A DNA stretch of 64,000 nucleotides, taken from positions 2,963,517-3,027,516 of the forward strand of contig NZ_CP017834.1 in assembly GCF_001907975.1 (NCBI RefSeq). The letters run 5' to 3'. The first letter of the stretch is position 1, and each line of letters starts with the position of its first letter. The translations under genes and the position numbers were made by a program. The stretch comes from Silvanigrella aquatica. Its GTDB lineage: Bacteria; Bdellovibrionota_B; Oligoflexia; Silvanigrellales; Silvanigrellaceae. Positions 53,805 through 62,601 of this stretch are shown in pieces. Below the pieces are notes generated by a model, which had not been told where the DNA came from, did not search any database, and saw nothing but the letters and a program-made list of their open reading frames with translations.

Positions 53805-55220
53805 ATGAATCAAGTGAGCTTATTGCAACTAAGAGAAACCGCAGATCAATTGATCTTGCTTGCGGGAACATTTCAAATCAAACCCCACTACCTAAGGGCA
53901 AAACAAATTAGGCAAGCGGATAAATCCCTTATTGCGGTTGATGCTTTTTTTTCAAAAGAACTTGCTACCGAAGCAAAACAATGGGTTGAATCCGTTGAAG
54001 GCCTTCGTGTTCTAAGAAAAAAACTCTCTTCCGTTGAGGAAAAACAGAATGAAATTGAAGAGCTTGATGTCAGGATTAATGCTCTCAAACTCACAATTCA
54101 GCCCTGGACTTCCTTGGAGGACAACGAAAGACAGAAAATAATTCAAAATGCCAAACGAGCTCAAGACTTTGTTCACAACCATCTCGAAAAAACTGAAGCA
54201 CATATTATCCATAGATACAATAGGTTTTCTGCATTAAAAGAACTTTCTCCTTACGCAGACAACGCAAACTACCTATGCGAAGCTGTTTTTCATTATGAAA
54301 ATAGAGAAAAATATGAAGCAAATATTGAAAAAATCGAAAAGAAAAATATCGGTGCAAAAGAAAGGCTAAAAACAGTCAATCGTGGTTTTTGGCTTGCTAT
54401 CATTTTTTGTATATTTATCCTTACAATTCCAATCTGTTTTTTATTTGCTTTAAGCTTATGGAAGCGTAAAAAAGAAATAGAAAATCAAATTGCAAATTCT
54501 GATGAAACTCTAAGAAGAGAAAATAAAAGACTTATTGCAGCTGAAGAAGGTGCTGTTGTAGCTCAAGATATTCGCTCTCATTTAGGAGAAATTTCTTTAG
54601 AACAAATTCGTGACACACTTGCTGAAGTTCGCGATTTAAGAGCAGAATTCCAAGGACCAGAACGAACTACCAGCTCCACAGCAATTTTGCTTAGCTTTAT
54701 TGATTTACATAAAATTAAACTTGCCGAATTATTTGGAGATATACCCGAAAATCCTGTTAAAACATTTAAGTGGCTTTCAGACTATGTCAATAAATATCAA
54801 AATACAGAAGCAACTATTCATAAATTAATGGATAGAAAAGCAGAAGTCATTCAACAACAAAAGCAATTAACTAAAGGTTATTCACCAGAAATTCTTTTAA
54901 CGAGTATTCGCAAATTAGAACTTGTACTACAAAACACAATGCAATTTCCATTTGATCAAGAAAATAAAAGTTATTTTTCAGATATTTGTATCAATATTCC
55001 CGCCATTCTCGCTCAAGTGAGAGAAGTTCTCTTTTTTGTCAGCAGGAGTCATCCTATTGACACTCAATACTGGAATATGTTGCGCCTTAAAATTCAGGGA
55101 TTTTCGAATATAATGTCACTATGCGTACTTGATGCAGAAATCTCAAATTTAAATTATGATTCTTTAACCGAAGCAGCATCAGAAAATGTTGGGGAGGTTA
55201 AAAAGAAAGGAAGCGCGTGA
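53805..55220 (+). CDS. Coiled-coil membrane protein, first gene of an overlapping operon
   Basis: A 471-residue protein from ATG 53805, which has AAGAGG eight bases upstream. Starts at 53784 or GTG 53772 are possible. Seen: long helical, Glu/Lys/Arg-rich coiled-coil regions (about 60-190 and 220-290), one strong membrane helix in between (WLAIIFCIFILTIPICFLFA, about 195-219), and a C-terminal helical domain. It has no signal peptide, so probably one membrane pass with large soluble arms. No family was recognised. Its stop overlaps the GTG start of the next gene by four bases, so translation is probably coupled. It starts 138 bases from prfC, divergently. Confidence 0.7.
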   Translation: MNQVSLLQLRETADQLILLAGTFQIKPHYLRAKQIRQADKSLIAVDAFFSKELATEAKQWVESVEGLRVLRKKLSSVEEKQNEIEELDVRINALKLTIQPWTSLEDNERQKIIQNAKRAQDFVHNHLEKTEAHIIHRYNRFSALKELSPYADNANYLCEAVFHYENREKYEANIEKIEKKNIGAKERLKTVNRGFWLAIIFCIFILTIPICFLFALSLWKRKKEIENQIANSDETLRRENKRLIAAEEGAVVAQDIRSHLGEISLEQIRDTLAEVRDLRAEFQGPERTTSSTAILLSFIDLHKIKLAELFGDIPENPVKTFKWLSDYVNKYQNTEATIHKLMDRKAEVIQQQKQLTKGYSPEILLTSIRKLELVLQNTMQFPFDQENKSYFSDICINIPAILAQVREVLFFVSRSHPIDTQYWNMLRLKIQGFSNIMSLCVLDAEISNLNYDSLTEAASENVGEVKKKGSA

Positions 55221-55966
55221 CTCAATCAACATGGTTAGCAATGTTATTATTAGGTCAAACATTTAGTTTCGTTGCCTATGGACAAGTTAACGAAGAAAAT
55301 AAAATTTCATTTGATTTTGCTAAAATGTCCATATCCACTTATGGAGCTTCCAGTCCCAATCAAAACGATAAAAACAGTGGATTATTAGCAGAAGTGAATG
55401 CCAGAAAACTGGCTCTGACAAATATAGAAAATTACTTCAAAGCCTCCTGCCAAAAAATAGAAAAAAAACAAATTGGAACAAAGCCCGGATGGAACAATTA
55501 TTTTCATTCACAAGGAAGTGAAATTTATTCAAATGGCGTTGTTAAAGTTACCTTAGCAGCCGCCATGCGCGACATTATCAAACCGCCTGCGACATCACCA
55601 AATAAATTTGTTTATTATGTAGATAAGGCACAAAATGAGAAGGTAACTGAAGATAAATCGGATAAAAATTCACCTCCTAAGAAAAAAATTGCTTTTTCAA
55701 TGATGTTTTCGCTGCCCGGAAACTCGGTACAATGTGGCGCAGCCATACTTGATGTGGGAGTCAGCAATAAAAAAGTTATGATATTTCCTACAAAAGTGGT
55801 CTCATCTGCCATTGGACTTACTGTGGTAAAATTAGTTTATGATGGAAAATCAGAGCTTAAAGGAGCCACTCCAGATGATATTAATATTATTAAAAACTCA
55901 TCTTTGGCGGAAGAACCTTATATTCCAGCAAGTATTATTCCTGTTACTGTTGTCATTCCACAGTAA
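55217..55966 (+). CDS. Secreted protein, second gene of the overlapping operon
   Basis: A 249-residue protein starting at GTG within the stop of the upstream gene (GTGA overlap). The signal peptide is about 1-22 (MTQSTWLAMLLLGQTFSFVA, then YG before QVNEEN). EVNARKLALTNIENYFKASC (about 54-73) recalls the A-R-x-x-A-x-x-x-A segment of LPP20-type and similar periplasmic domains, but this is weak. The middle carries a Lys/Asp linker (about 135-152) and two Cys. A beta-rich C-terminus ends in VPVTVVIP-like strands. Function unknown. Its last 92 bases overlap the start of the next gene in another frame. Confidence 0.68.
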   Translation: MTQSTWLAMLLLGQTFSFVAYGQVNEENKISFDFAKMSISTYGASSPNQNDKNSGLLAEVNARKLALTNIENYFKASCQKIEKKQIGTKPGWNNYFHSQGSEIYSNGVVKVTLAAAMRDIIKPPATSPNKFVYYVDKAQNEKVTEDKSDKNSPPKKKIAFSMMFSLPGNSVQCGAAILDVGVSNKKVMIFPTKVVSSAIGLTVVKLVYDGKSELKGATPDDINIIKNSSLAEEPYIPASIIPVTVVIPQ

Positions 55967-56690
55967 CAGCTATTCTATTGCAAATGATTTAAATTATAGA
56001 AAGAACCAAAAACCAAAAGAAGAATTACCCTTTGTCGTATTTATCTGCGAAAATTATAATAAAAAAGAAGAAAAAATAAGAATTAATTATAACAAAAATA
56101 TTGTTCAGCACATATCACATTTTCAATTTGTACCTCATAGTTCTTGGGCAACAGATAGTCAAAATATTTTAAAAAAACAGCAAGAAACTGAATTTCAACT
56201 TTTAGGAAGCAAATCTTGGCCCCCACAAGTCCCCTTTGGAATTTCCCCTCTCATAAACAAAAAGGGTCTCATTGTATTTATAAATTATTCTGGAGAAATG
56301 GCCTCAAAATTTAATCCTATTAGTGCAAAATTTGTTTTATTTTATAATAATAAGGTGTTTTTAGGGACGAGTGAAAAAGATATCGAAGACGCCCTTACAG
56401 AAGAATTGCCTAAACTAAATAAAAGGGACGGAATTCGTCTGTATATCGGAAAAGAAGTCTCTGGAAATGACTTGGCAGAACTTGAAAATGTAATAAAAAA
56501 CTTTACAGCAAATAAAAATTCGATAATGATTCCCTATGCGGTGACCGCTGAGGAAGTCCGATACCATAGCGACATTGAAACCTCGCAAATCATGCGCGCT
56601 ATCAAACAAATCAACCAATTTGTTCCACATTTATCGGCTCGCATAGCAAGTGGAACAAATGATATTATAGAAGTATCCAAATCTCAATGA
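55875..56690 (+). CDS. Secreted protein, third gene of the overlapping operon
   Basis: A 271-residue protein. The ATG at 55875 has AAAGGAG (55859-55865) nine bases upstream and gives a signal peptide (MILILLKTHLWRKNLIFQQV then LFLLLLSFHSNSYS). It lies 92 bases inside the preceding gene, a long overlap on the same strand. An upstream ATG at 55839 lacks a ribosome site. The mature part has FVVFICENYNKKEEKIR and a likely folded C-terminal domain with SAKFVLFYNNKVFLGTS, ELPKLNKRDGIRLYIGKEVS and an SDIETSQIMRAIKQINQFV helix. The latter resembles small biopolymer-transport (ExbD/TolR-like) periplasmic domains in outline only. The stop overlaps the next start by four bases (ATGA). Confidence 0.65.
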   Translation: MILILLKTHLWRKNLIFQQVLFLLLLSFHSNSYSIANDLNYRKNQKPKEELPFVVFICENYNKKEEKIRINYNKNIVQHISHFQFVPHSSWATDSQNILKKQQETEFQLLGSKSWPPQVPFGISPLINKKGLIVFINYSGEMASKFNPISAKFVLFYNNKVFLGTSEKDIEDALTEELPKLNKRDGIRLYIGKEVSGNDLAELENVIKNFTANKNSIMIPYAVTAEEVRYHSDIETSQIMRAIKQINQFVPHLSARIASGTNDIIEVSKSQ

Positions 56691-57175
56691 CTCAACATGT
56701 TTTAATCGTGAAATACACGTTACTCGCTTTCAAAGAATACTTTAAATGTGTGAAAGGCAGTTCTCATATTCTAAATGAAGATGAATTTTACATTTATTTG
56801 CGCGAATCATTCTCTGAAAAAAACTCCTTTATGAATTTAGATAGCTTAGAGGAAGCTTTGTGTGATCTGTTTATTTCTAATGCACGTACTTTATGTGAAA
56901 TGGAAGCTCTGACATTTATGTCAGATGAAAATATACCATTGTATGATAAAGCAAAATCAAATATAGAATTTGCTAGCAGAAAATTAAATGATTTTATTAT
57001 TACTAATAATTTATTTCAAAATGTAACTTTAACCGATCAAGATTGGCGAAAAATTCTCGCAATAGCGGATTGCTTTAAGGAATGGACTCATGACAGTCAA
57101 TTTTTTGAGTTTTCGTTTGAAGAAAAATTAAATCTTTTAAAAGAATCTCCACTAATTTCATTATGCCATTTATAA
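56687..57175 (+). CDS. Unknown cytoplasmic protein, fourth gene of the overlapping operon
   Basis: A 162-residue helical protein without signal peptide or membrane helix. It starts at ATGA overlapping the upstream stop. Acidic and rich in Phe, Leu and Glu (SSHILNEDEFYIYLRESFSE; LFISNARTLCEMEALTFMSD). No family recognised. Ends 15 bases before rsmE. Its place as the last member of the coupled set suggests a cytoplasmic partner of the membrane and secreted proteins upstream. Confidence 0.62.
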   Translation: MTQHVLIVKYTLLAFKEYFKCVKGSSHILNEDEFYIYLRESFSEKNSFMNLDSLEEALCDLFISNARTLCEMEALTFMSDENIPLYDKAKSNIEFASRKLNDFIITNNLFQNVTLTDQDWRKILAIADCFKEWTHDSQFFEFSFEEKLNLLKESPLISLCHL

Positions 57176-57190
57176 TCACAGGTTTTAAAT

Positions 57191-57964
57191 ATGAGTATTC
57201 AAAAACAGCAATGGACATTAATTTCTTATGACCTTAACGAAAATAATTCTTCTTTAACTCTTAAAGGTGATGAACATCATTATGCCTATCATGTTTTGAG
57301 ATTAAAAGAAGAAGATAAAGTTGAAATTACAAACTGCCACGGCTTAAAAGCAGAAGGAATTGTCACTTTAGCAAATAAAAAAGAATTAAATCTTAATATA
57401 AACAAAGCAACTCATTTTAAAAAAATAACGCCTGAAATCAGTTTATGGCTTGCCATGCCCAAACCCACAACACTGGATGAAGTGATTAGCAATGCATCGG
57501 AAATGGGTGCGGATAATATTCATATATTTAAGAGCGATAAGGCCGCTTCAAAAGCTCCTTTAAAACTTGAAAAAGCAAAACAATTGAGTTTTGAAGCAAC
57601 CCGAATAAGTAAAAGCGCTTATGCTTCTGAAATTTTTTACTATGAAGGTCTAGATTTATTTTTTAATCAACATGTAAAAAATTCGAAAACAAATAAATTA
57701 GTTTTATTTTGCGATGAAAGCCATGTCTACGAAGGAAAAATTAAAAATTCAATTTTTAAAGAAATTCAAAAGAATTTCAAAAATGAAAATGATGAGATTT
57801 GTGTATTAATTGGCCCCGAAGCAAGTTTTTCAGAGCGTGAAAGAGAATTCATTAAAAACAACCTAAATTGCATTTCTGTTTCATTAGGAAATAATATTTT
57901 AAGAGTACCTAATGCGACCGCGAGTGCACTAGGAATCGTCGTTAATTTTAGAAATGATTTATAA
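57191..57964 (+). CDS. rsmE: 16S rRNA m3U1498 methyltransferase
   Basis: A 257-residue SPOUT-fold methyltransferase that modifies U1498 of 16S rRNA. Seen: the N-terminal PUA-like part (LKGDEHHYAYHVLRLKEEDK), a mid-chain KPTTLDEVISNASEMGADNI, the SAM-binding CVLIGPEASFSERER, and SLGNNILRVPNATASALGIV, equivalent to the usual LGxRILRxETA knot region (here P-N-A-T-A in place of x-E-T-A). It ends just before the aguB stop on the other strand. Its place behind four unknown genes may be incidental cotranscription. Confidence 0.92.
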   Translation: MSIQKQQWTLISYDLNENNSSLTLKGDEHHYAYHVLRLKEEDKVEITNCHGLKAEGIVTLANKKELNLNINKATHFKKITPEISLWLAMPKPTTLDEVISNASEMGADNIHIFKSDKAASKAPLKLEKAKQLSFEATRISKSAYASEIFYYEGLDLFFNQHVKNSKTNKLVLFCDESHVYEGKIKNSIFKEIQKNFKNENDEICVLIGPEASFSEREREFIKNNLNCISVSLGNNILRVPNATASALGIVVNFRNDL

Positions 57965-57976
57965 AATTTATTTTAA

Positions 57977-58840
57977 CTAAATTTTACCATCTAAGGAAAA
58001 TAATGTTTTATATAAATCAGGTCTTCGGTCTCTAAAAAAGCCCATTCCTGCTCGAAATGTTTGAGCTTCTTTAAAATTTAAATCCGCATATAAAATACAT
58101 TCTGAATTTCTATCTGCTTCTGCAACCTTATCGCCCATATAATTACTAATAAAGGAACTGCCATAAAAGGTCATATTTTTTTCAGAGCCCACTCTATTTG
58201 GAGCAGCTAAGTAAACAGAATTACAAACGGCATGACCAATCATGGCGCGCTGCCACATGTCTTTGGTGTCAATAGCATGAGCCTCAGGAGGCTCACTACC
58301 AATGGCCGTTGGATAAAGTAATAAATCAGCGCCTTGAAGCACCATTGAACGTGCACATTCCGGAAACCACTGATCCCAACAAATGCCAATACCTATTTTT
58401 CCAAATTTTGTCGTCCAAACTTTAAATCCTGTATCGCCTGGATTAAAGTAATACTTTTCTTGATAACAAGGACCATCAGGAATATGCGATTTACGATAAA
58501 CACCTAATAAAGTACCATCAGCATCTATCATAGCAATACTATTATAATAAGCTTGGCCACATTTTTCAAAGAAACTTATAGGTAACACAACGTGAAACTC
58601 TTTAGCTAGCTTTTGAAAATGAGGTAAAAAGGGATGAGTTTCCACTTCATGAGCTAAATCAAATAAATGATCATGTTGTTCTTGGCAAAAATAATGATTT
58701 TCAAATAATTCGGGAAGCAAAATAATATTTGCTCCTTTATGAACGGATTCTTGAATAAATTGAGTTGCTTTTTCAAGGTTTACTTTTAAAACATTGGACA
58801 TTGCCATTTGCACAATGGCTAATTTAACAGTTGCAGACAT
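57977..58840 (-). CDS. aguB: N-carbamoylputrescine amidohydrolase
   Basis: A 287-residue nitrilase-family enzyme converting N-carbamoylputrescine to putrescine, CO2 and ammonia. The catalytic triad is visible: Glu in LLPELFENHYF, Lys in YRKSHIPDGPCYQEKYYF, and Cys in GIGICWDQWFPECAR. These long motifs, with AFRAGMGFFRDRRPDLY at the end, match the AguB/NCPA group rather than general nitrilases. Its ATG lies three bases after the aguA stop, so the two form an operon. Cytoplasmic. Confidence 0.94.
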   Translation of the reverse strand: MSATVKLAIVQMAMSNVLKVNLEKATQFIQESVHKGANIILLPELFENHYFCQEQHDHLFDLAHEVETHPFLPHFQKLAKEFHVVLPISFFEKCGQAYYNSIAMIDADGTLLGVYRKSHIPDGPCYQEKYYFNPGDTGFKVWTTKFGKIGIGICWDQWFPECARSMVLQGADLLLYPTAIGSEPPEAHAIDTKDMWQRAMIGHAVCNSVYLAAPNRVGSEKNMTFYGSSFISNYMGDKVAEADRNSECILYADLNFKEAQTFRAGMGFFRDRRPDLYKTLFSLDGKI

Positions 58841-58843
58841 CTT

Positions 58844-59896
58844 TTATTTTCCCCAAATTTTACCAGCAGGTTGCTGTTGAGTAACACAGTGAAAAGAACC
58901 ACCGCCATGAATTAAATATTTAGAACTTAAGCCAATAACTTGATGATTTGGAAATACAGAACGCAATGTTTGCAACGCTAATTCATCATGAGGATCTTGA
59001 TATACAGGAACAACTACAAAATGATTTCCAATATAAAAATTAGCATAAGTACATGGCAAGCGATCATCATCAATTTCCATTCTATTTTTAGGTAACACTA
59101 AAGGAACTAATTGAAAAGAATTGCCATTTAAATCTGTAGAAGATTTTAATATTTCTAAATTTTTCATCATGGGCGCATAATTTGTATCCGATTTATCTTC
59201 GGTCATAGAGTAAACAATAGTATTTTCATTTACAAAACGCACAATGGTATCAATATGACCATCGGTATGATCACCTTCTAAACCATCTTCTAACCAAATT
59301 AATTTTTGAATTCCCAGATAGTTTTTCAAATAATTTTGTATATCTTCTTCTGTAAGATTAGGATTGCGCATTTTACTTAAAAGACATTGCCTTGTTGTTA
59401 AGGCAACACCTTGTCCATTGACATCAAGAGATCCACCTTCCATAACTATGCCTGGCTGAAACATGTCCGCATTTAAATATTTAGCAACTTCAAAGGGAGC
59501 TTTGTTATCTAAATCCCATTTAAATTTCTGTCCCCAAGCATTGAAATCCCATTTTACTATGCTTAAATCGTTCTCTTTAGTGATAAAAATAGGGCCATTA
59601 TCACGAAACCAGACATCATTTAAAGGAACTTGATGCATTGTTACATTAGATAAATGACCGAGTCTCTTTAGGGCATCCTGATGCGCTTCATTATTCCGGA
59701 CTAGTAAATGAACAGCTTCATATTTCGCAATTGTTTTTACGAGTTCCGCAAATTCATGACGCACATTTTCTAAAAAAAGGCCATACCAAATTTCATCATC
59801 ACAAGGCCAAGAAGTCCATGTGCCCGCATGAGTCGCCCATTCCGCAGGCATTGAAAAACCCAATTGTATAGGAAGTTCCTTAGAGTTGCTTATCAT
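58844..59896 (-). CDS. aguA: Agmatine deiminase
   Basis: A 350-residue enzyme converting agmatine to N-carbamoylputrescine and ammonia. The start at 59896 (MISNSKELP) has AAGGA seven bases upstream; an ATG at 59953 adds an unlikely hydrophobic extension. Seen: MPAEWATHAGTWTSWP, VWFRDNGPIFI, MEGGSLDVNGQG, LEDGLEGDHTDGHIDTIVRF, and the catalytic Cys in HGGGSFHCVTQQ. With aguB this forms the two-step route from agmatine to putrescine; an arginine decarboxylase is not in the window. A divergent small gene lies beyond 60017. Confidence 0.95.
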   Translation of the reverse strand: MISNSKELPIQLGFSMPAEWATHAGTWTSWPCDDEIWYGLFLENVRHEFAELVKTIAKYEAVHLLVRNNEAHQDALKRLGHLSNVTMHQVPLNDVWFRDNGPIFITKENDLSIVKWDFNAWGQKFKWDLDNKAPFEVAKYLNADMFQPGIVMEGGSLDVNGQGVALTTRQCLLSKMRNPNLTEEDIQNYLKNYLGIQKLIWLEDGLEGDHTDGHIDTIVRFVNENTIVYSMTEDKSDTNYAPMMKNLEILKSSTDLNGNSFQLVPLVLPKNRMEIDDDRLPCTYANFYIGNHFVVVPVYQDPHDELALQTLRSVFPNHQVIGLSSKYLIHGGGSFHCVTQQQPAGKIWGK

Positions 59897-60016
59897 TAAA
59901 CTATCCTTATTTAAAATAAAATTATAAAATGTAACAAAAACAAAAAAACTCAAAAATCTTTTGAGTCATACATGATAGTTTTTTTTCAGTCTAGAGAAAT
60001 AAAAGAAAGATCTTCA

Positions 60017-60364
60017 TTAACTACCGCTTCTAAATACACGGGCTGTAATCGTTTTAACTTCTTTTTCAATCGCTTTTATGCGTTTTGCTTCAATAATGTA
60101 GTCTTTAATAGCGTCAATAGCACGACGTTCATCCCCACCGGTCGCGAGCCACTGAGCAATTGTGGAGCCATTGATAAAGTCATTTGGAAAGCCAAAAACA
60201 ACTTTAGTTGCTTCCATGCGAGCGGCTTCCGTATCAAACTCTTCTTCTTCAAACTTTGTAAAAGCAAATAAAAAACACCTATGAACGGATTCTTCTGTGC
60301 GATCTAATTGAATCCCACGACTCAGTAAAATATTGTCTTTTATCTTAAAGGTGTTTTTTGCCAT
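60017..60364 (-). CDS. Unknown 115-residue protein
   Basis: A small soluble protein, no signal peptide. Seen: an N-terminal polar part, an acidic mid-segment (FEEEEFDTEAARMEATKVVF), then GFPNDFINGSTIAQWLATGG and a helical basic C-terminus (AIKDYIIEAKRIKAIEKEVK). No family recognised. The ribosome site is weak. It ends 120 bases before the aguA start, on the same strand, so it could lie on the aguAB transcript. Confidence 0.55.
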   Translation of the reverse strand: MAKNTFKIKDNILLSRGIQLDRTEESVHRCFLFAFTKFEEEEFDTEAARMEATKVVFGFPNDFINGSTIAQWLATGGDERRAIDAIKDYIIEAKRIKAIEKEVKTITARVFRSGS

Positions 60365-60501
60365 TTATTTCACAATGTTATAATCATCCCTTTTCGAGTA
60401 CGTTTCAACAACTTTTATATCGGAAAATTGAGAAAAAATATTGAATTTTTCATAGAGCCGAGGAATAAAAACTTAGCACAATAATTATAAATACTTAAAA
60501 A

Positions 60502-60527
60502 AGCTAGTAGAAAGAATTCTACTAGCT
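60502..60527 (-). terminator. Terminator after the HU-like gene
   Basis: AGCTAGTAGAA (60502-60512) pairs perfectly with TTCTACTAGCT (60517-60527) around AGAA; TTTTTAAG follows on the minus strand. It lies about 28 bases past the HU stop. Confidence 0.85.
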
Positions 60528-60554
60528 CATGCATTTCAAACCATTAAATTTGAA

Positions 60555-60887
60555 TTATTTTTTCTTTTTAGCAGATGATTTTCTTTTTACACCCACTTTT
60601 TCTTTTAAGGATGATGCAACCCGGAAGCTGACTTTTTTAGAAGCGGGGATTTTAATTTCTTCACCTGTTTGAGGATTTCGCCCCTTGCGCGCAGCGCGAT
60701 CTTTTACTTGTAAAATACCAAGTTTATCAATACGCACTTTCTTTCCTGCCGCAACGTGATCTTCAATTGCATCAAGAAAAGCTGCAATGACTTCTTTCGT
60801 TAATTTTTTTGGTAATTGATCAAACCGTGAAGAAACCTCAACTGTTAAAGCAGAAGTTGAAACAGTCGCAACCTTTCTTTTTGTCAT
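60555..60887 (-). CDS. HU/IHF-family DNA-binding protein with Lys-rich tail
   Basis: A 110-residue histone-like protein. The start at 60887 (MTKRKVATV) has GAGAGG six bases upstream; an ATG two codons earlier touches that site and is unlikely. The HU core is clear: LTKEVIAAFLDAIEDHVAAG, KVRIDKLGILQVKDRAARKG and the DNA-intercalating arm GRNPQTGEEIKIPASKKVSF. Odd: it extends at both ends, with a Ser/Thr/Val-rich N-terminal segment and a C-terminal KRKSSAKKKK tail that could add non-specific DNA binding. A good terminator follows, so it is monocistronic. Confidence 0.9.
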   Translation of the reverse strand: MTKRKVATVSTSALTVEVSSRFDQLPKKLTKEVIAAFLDAIEDHVAAGKKVRIDKLGILQVKDRAARKGRNPQTGEEIKIPASKKVSFRVASSLKEKVGVKRKSSAKKKK

Positions 60888-61049
60888 AAACATCCTCTCA
60901 AGTGAAGGTTAAATGAAACTGTGGTTATAGTTGCCTGAAATGACATATATATCAAGAGGCAAAGTGTAATTTTTTTATTTCCTGTTGTACCATGGGAAAA
61001 ACTTTGAGACCAAAATTCTCAAAGTCATTTTACTTCGGAGATATATACC

Positions 61050-61910
61050 ATGGAACAATCAATTCTTTCAATACAATCTTGTGTCAGTTACGGTCATGTT
61101 GGTAATAGCGCTGTTACGTTTCCTTTGCAACGACTTGGAGTTGAGGTTTGGCCTATACACACCGTCCTTTTTTCAAACCACACCGGATATGGTAAATGGG
61201 GTGGAAGAGTTTTTGACGTAGAGGGAGTAAGGGATGTCTTTTTAGGAATAAAAGATAGAGGAGTACTTTCGAAATGCAATGCTCTCCTCAGTGGATATAT
61301 GGGCTCAAAAGAGCTTGGAAATGTGATGATAGAAGCCATATTAGAACTCCGAAAAATCAATCCGGAAACAGTTTATTGCTGCGATCCCGTTATGGGAGAT
61401 GTAGGGAGAGGTTTTTTTGTTAAAGAAGGTATTCCCGAATTTTTTAAAGATGAAATGATATCTTACGCTACAATTATCACTCCAAATCATTTTGAATTAG
61501 AGTATTTAAGCGGAATGAAAGTTGAAACAATTGATGATGCTATTTTTGCATCTCAAAAAATAATGAAAAAAGGCCCAAAAGTTGTTGTAGTAACAAGTTT
61601 GTTACTTAAAGAGAATCAGAACAAAAATATAAGTGTTCTCGCATCAAATAAGGAGTCTGTTTATATTTTATCGACACCCTATATACCAATCACTTTAAAT
61701 GGCACAGGGGATCTTACCTCAGCATTGTTTACACATTTTTATTTAAAAAATAACTTTAACTTATCAATAGCACTTGAAGAGACTGTTTCTCGCGTTTTTA
61801 GTATTATTGATGAAACTCATAAAGCTCAATCAAAAGAACTTGTTTTAGTAAAAGCACAAAATAATTTAATACAGCCTAAGCAAATATTTAAATCACAAAA
61901 AATAAATTAA
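61050..61910 (+). CDS. pdxY: Pyridoxal kinase
   Basis: A 286-residue ribokinase-fold enzyme phosphorylating pyridoxal in B6 salvage. Seen: ILSIQSCVSYGHVGNSAVTF and VWPIHTVLFSNHTGYGKWGG at the N-terminus (substrate pocket), YCCDPVMGDVGRGFFV, TPNHFELEYLSG, and the anion-hole/catalytic NGTGDLTSALF with the catalytic Asp. GGAG lies nine bases before the ATG. The match is to the PdxY class rather than the ThiD-like PdxK class. It converges on the MgtC-like gene. Confidence 0.94.
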   Translation: MEQSILSIQSCVSYGHVGNSAVTFPLQRLGVEVWPIHTVLFSNHTGYGKWGGRVFDVEGVRDVFLGIKDRGVLSKCNALLSGYMGSKELGNVMIEAILELRKINPETVYCCDPVMGDVGRGFFVKEGIPEFFKDEMISYATIITPNHFELEYLSGMKVETIDDAIFASQKIMKKGPKVVVVTSLLLKENQNKNISVLASNKESVYILSTPYIPITLNGTGDLTSALFTHFYLKNNFNLSIALEETVSRVFSIIDETHKAQSKELVLVKAQNNLIQPKQIFKSQKIN

Positions 61911-61930
61911 TAATTTATTATAAATGAAAA

Positions 61931-62437
61931 TCAATCCATCGTTCCGCCACTGCTACTACTCGAATCAGATGAATGAGAACGATTTTTAAAAAATTTCTTT
62001 TCAAAATAAGCGACCACAGATAAAAATCCAATCAACCCAATCGTAATCATGATTGTGGGTAGAAAAATGCCATATCCCACTAAAATACCCAAGGCAGACA
62101 CAGTCCAAATAACAGCCGCTGTCGTAAGTCCCTGAACCTTGCTAGATGATTTAAATATGGCTCCTGCACCTATGAAACCGATTCCAGATACAATTTGAGC
62201 TATAATGCGAGTGATGTCCGATGAGCCATATTCTGAAATAATGAGGGAAAGAGCTGTAAATAATGCAGATGCTGCACAGATCAGAGCATTGGTCTTAATG
62301 CCTGCAAGTTTTCCACGATACTCTCTCTCCAAACCTACTAAAGTACCAACAATTAAGGCAACGCCAACACGCGGTACCAAAAAAATTAGGATGTCAATTT
62401 CACTAATGCGGCTTGTAAAATCAAAATCTGGAGCCAT
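61931..62437 (-). CDS. MgtC/SapB-family membrane protein
   Basis: A 168-residue inner-membrane protein with about four or five hydrophobic helices. Family hallmarks are LVGTLVGLEREYRGKLAGIKTNALI (the conserved GLERE...AGIRT block, about 33-58), IVSGIGFIGAGAIFKSS and GLTTAAVIWTVSALGILVGYG. In pathogens MgtC acts in low-Mg survival and phosphate homeostasis; the short form here lacks the C-terminal ACT-like domain. A polar Ser-rich tail ends the chain. AAAAGG precedes the ATG. Function in this organism is not established. Confidence 0.9.
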   Translation of the reverse strand: MAPDFDFTSRISEIDILIFLVPRVGVALIVGTLVGLEREYRGKLAGIKTNALICAASALFTALSLIISEYGSSDITRIIAQIVSGIGFIGAGAIFKSSSKVQGLTTAAVIWTVSALGILVGYGIFLPTIMITIGLIGFLSVVAYFEKKFFKNRSHSSDSSSSSGGTMD

Positions 62438-62601
62438 TAAGAAAACCTTTTAATTAATTATACTTTTGTATTGTTATTCATTTAAAATTAATATGTTTGA
62501 AAAATTTTCATTGTTTGCCAAAGTTATGACCAAATACTTATAAATAAATAAAACATCCCGATGAATTAAAACGCAGATGAGAAAGACAACGGGAGCAGAA
62601 A

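Noticed and set aside
55839-55874. ATG at 55839 as the start of the third operon gene
   Set aside because: No ribosome site, and it adds a polar stretch ahead of the signal peptide; ATG 55875 has AAAGGAG at good spacing.
60985-61221. 78-residue frame overlapping the start of pdxY
   Set aside because: It is out of frame with the clear PdxY protein and has no ribosome site.
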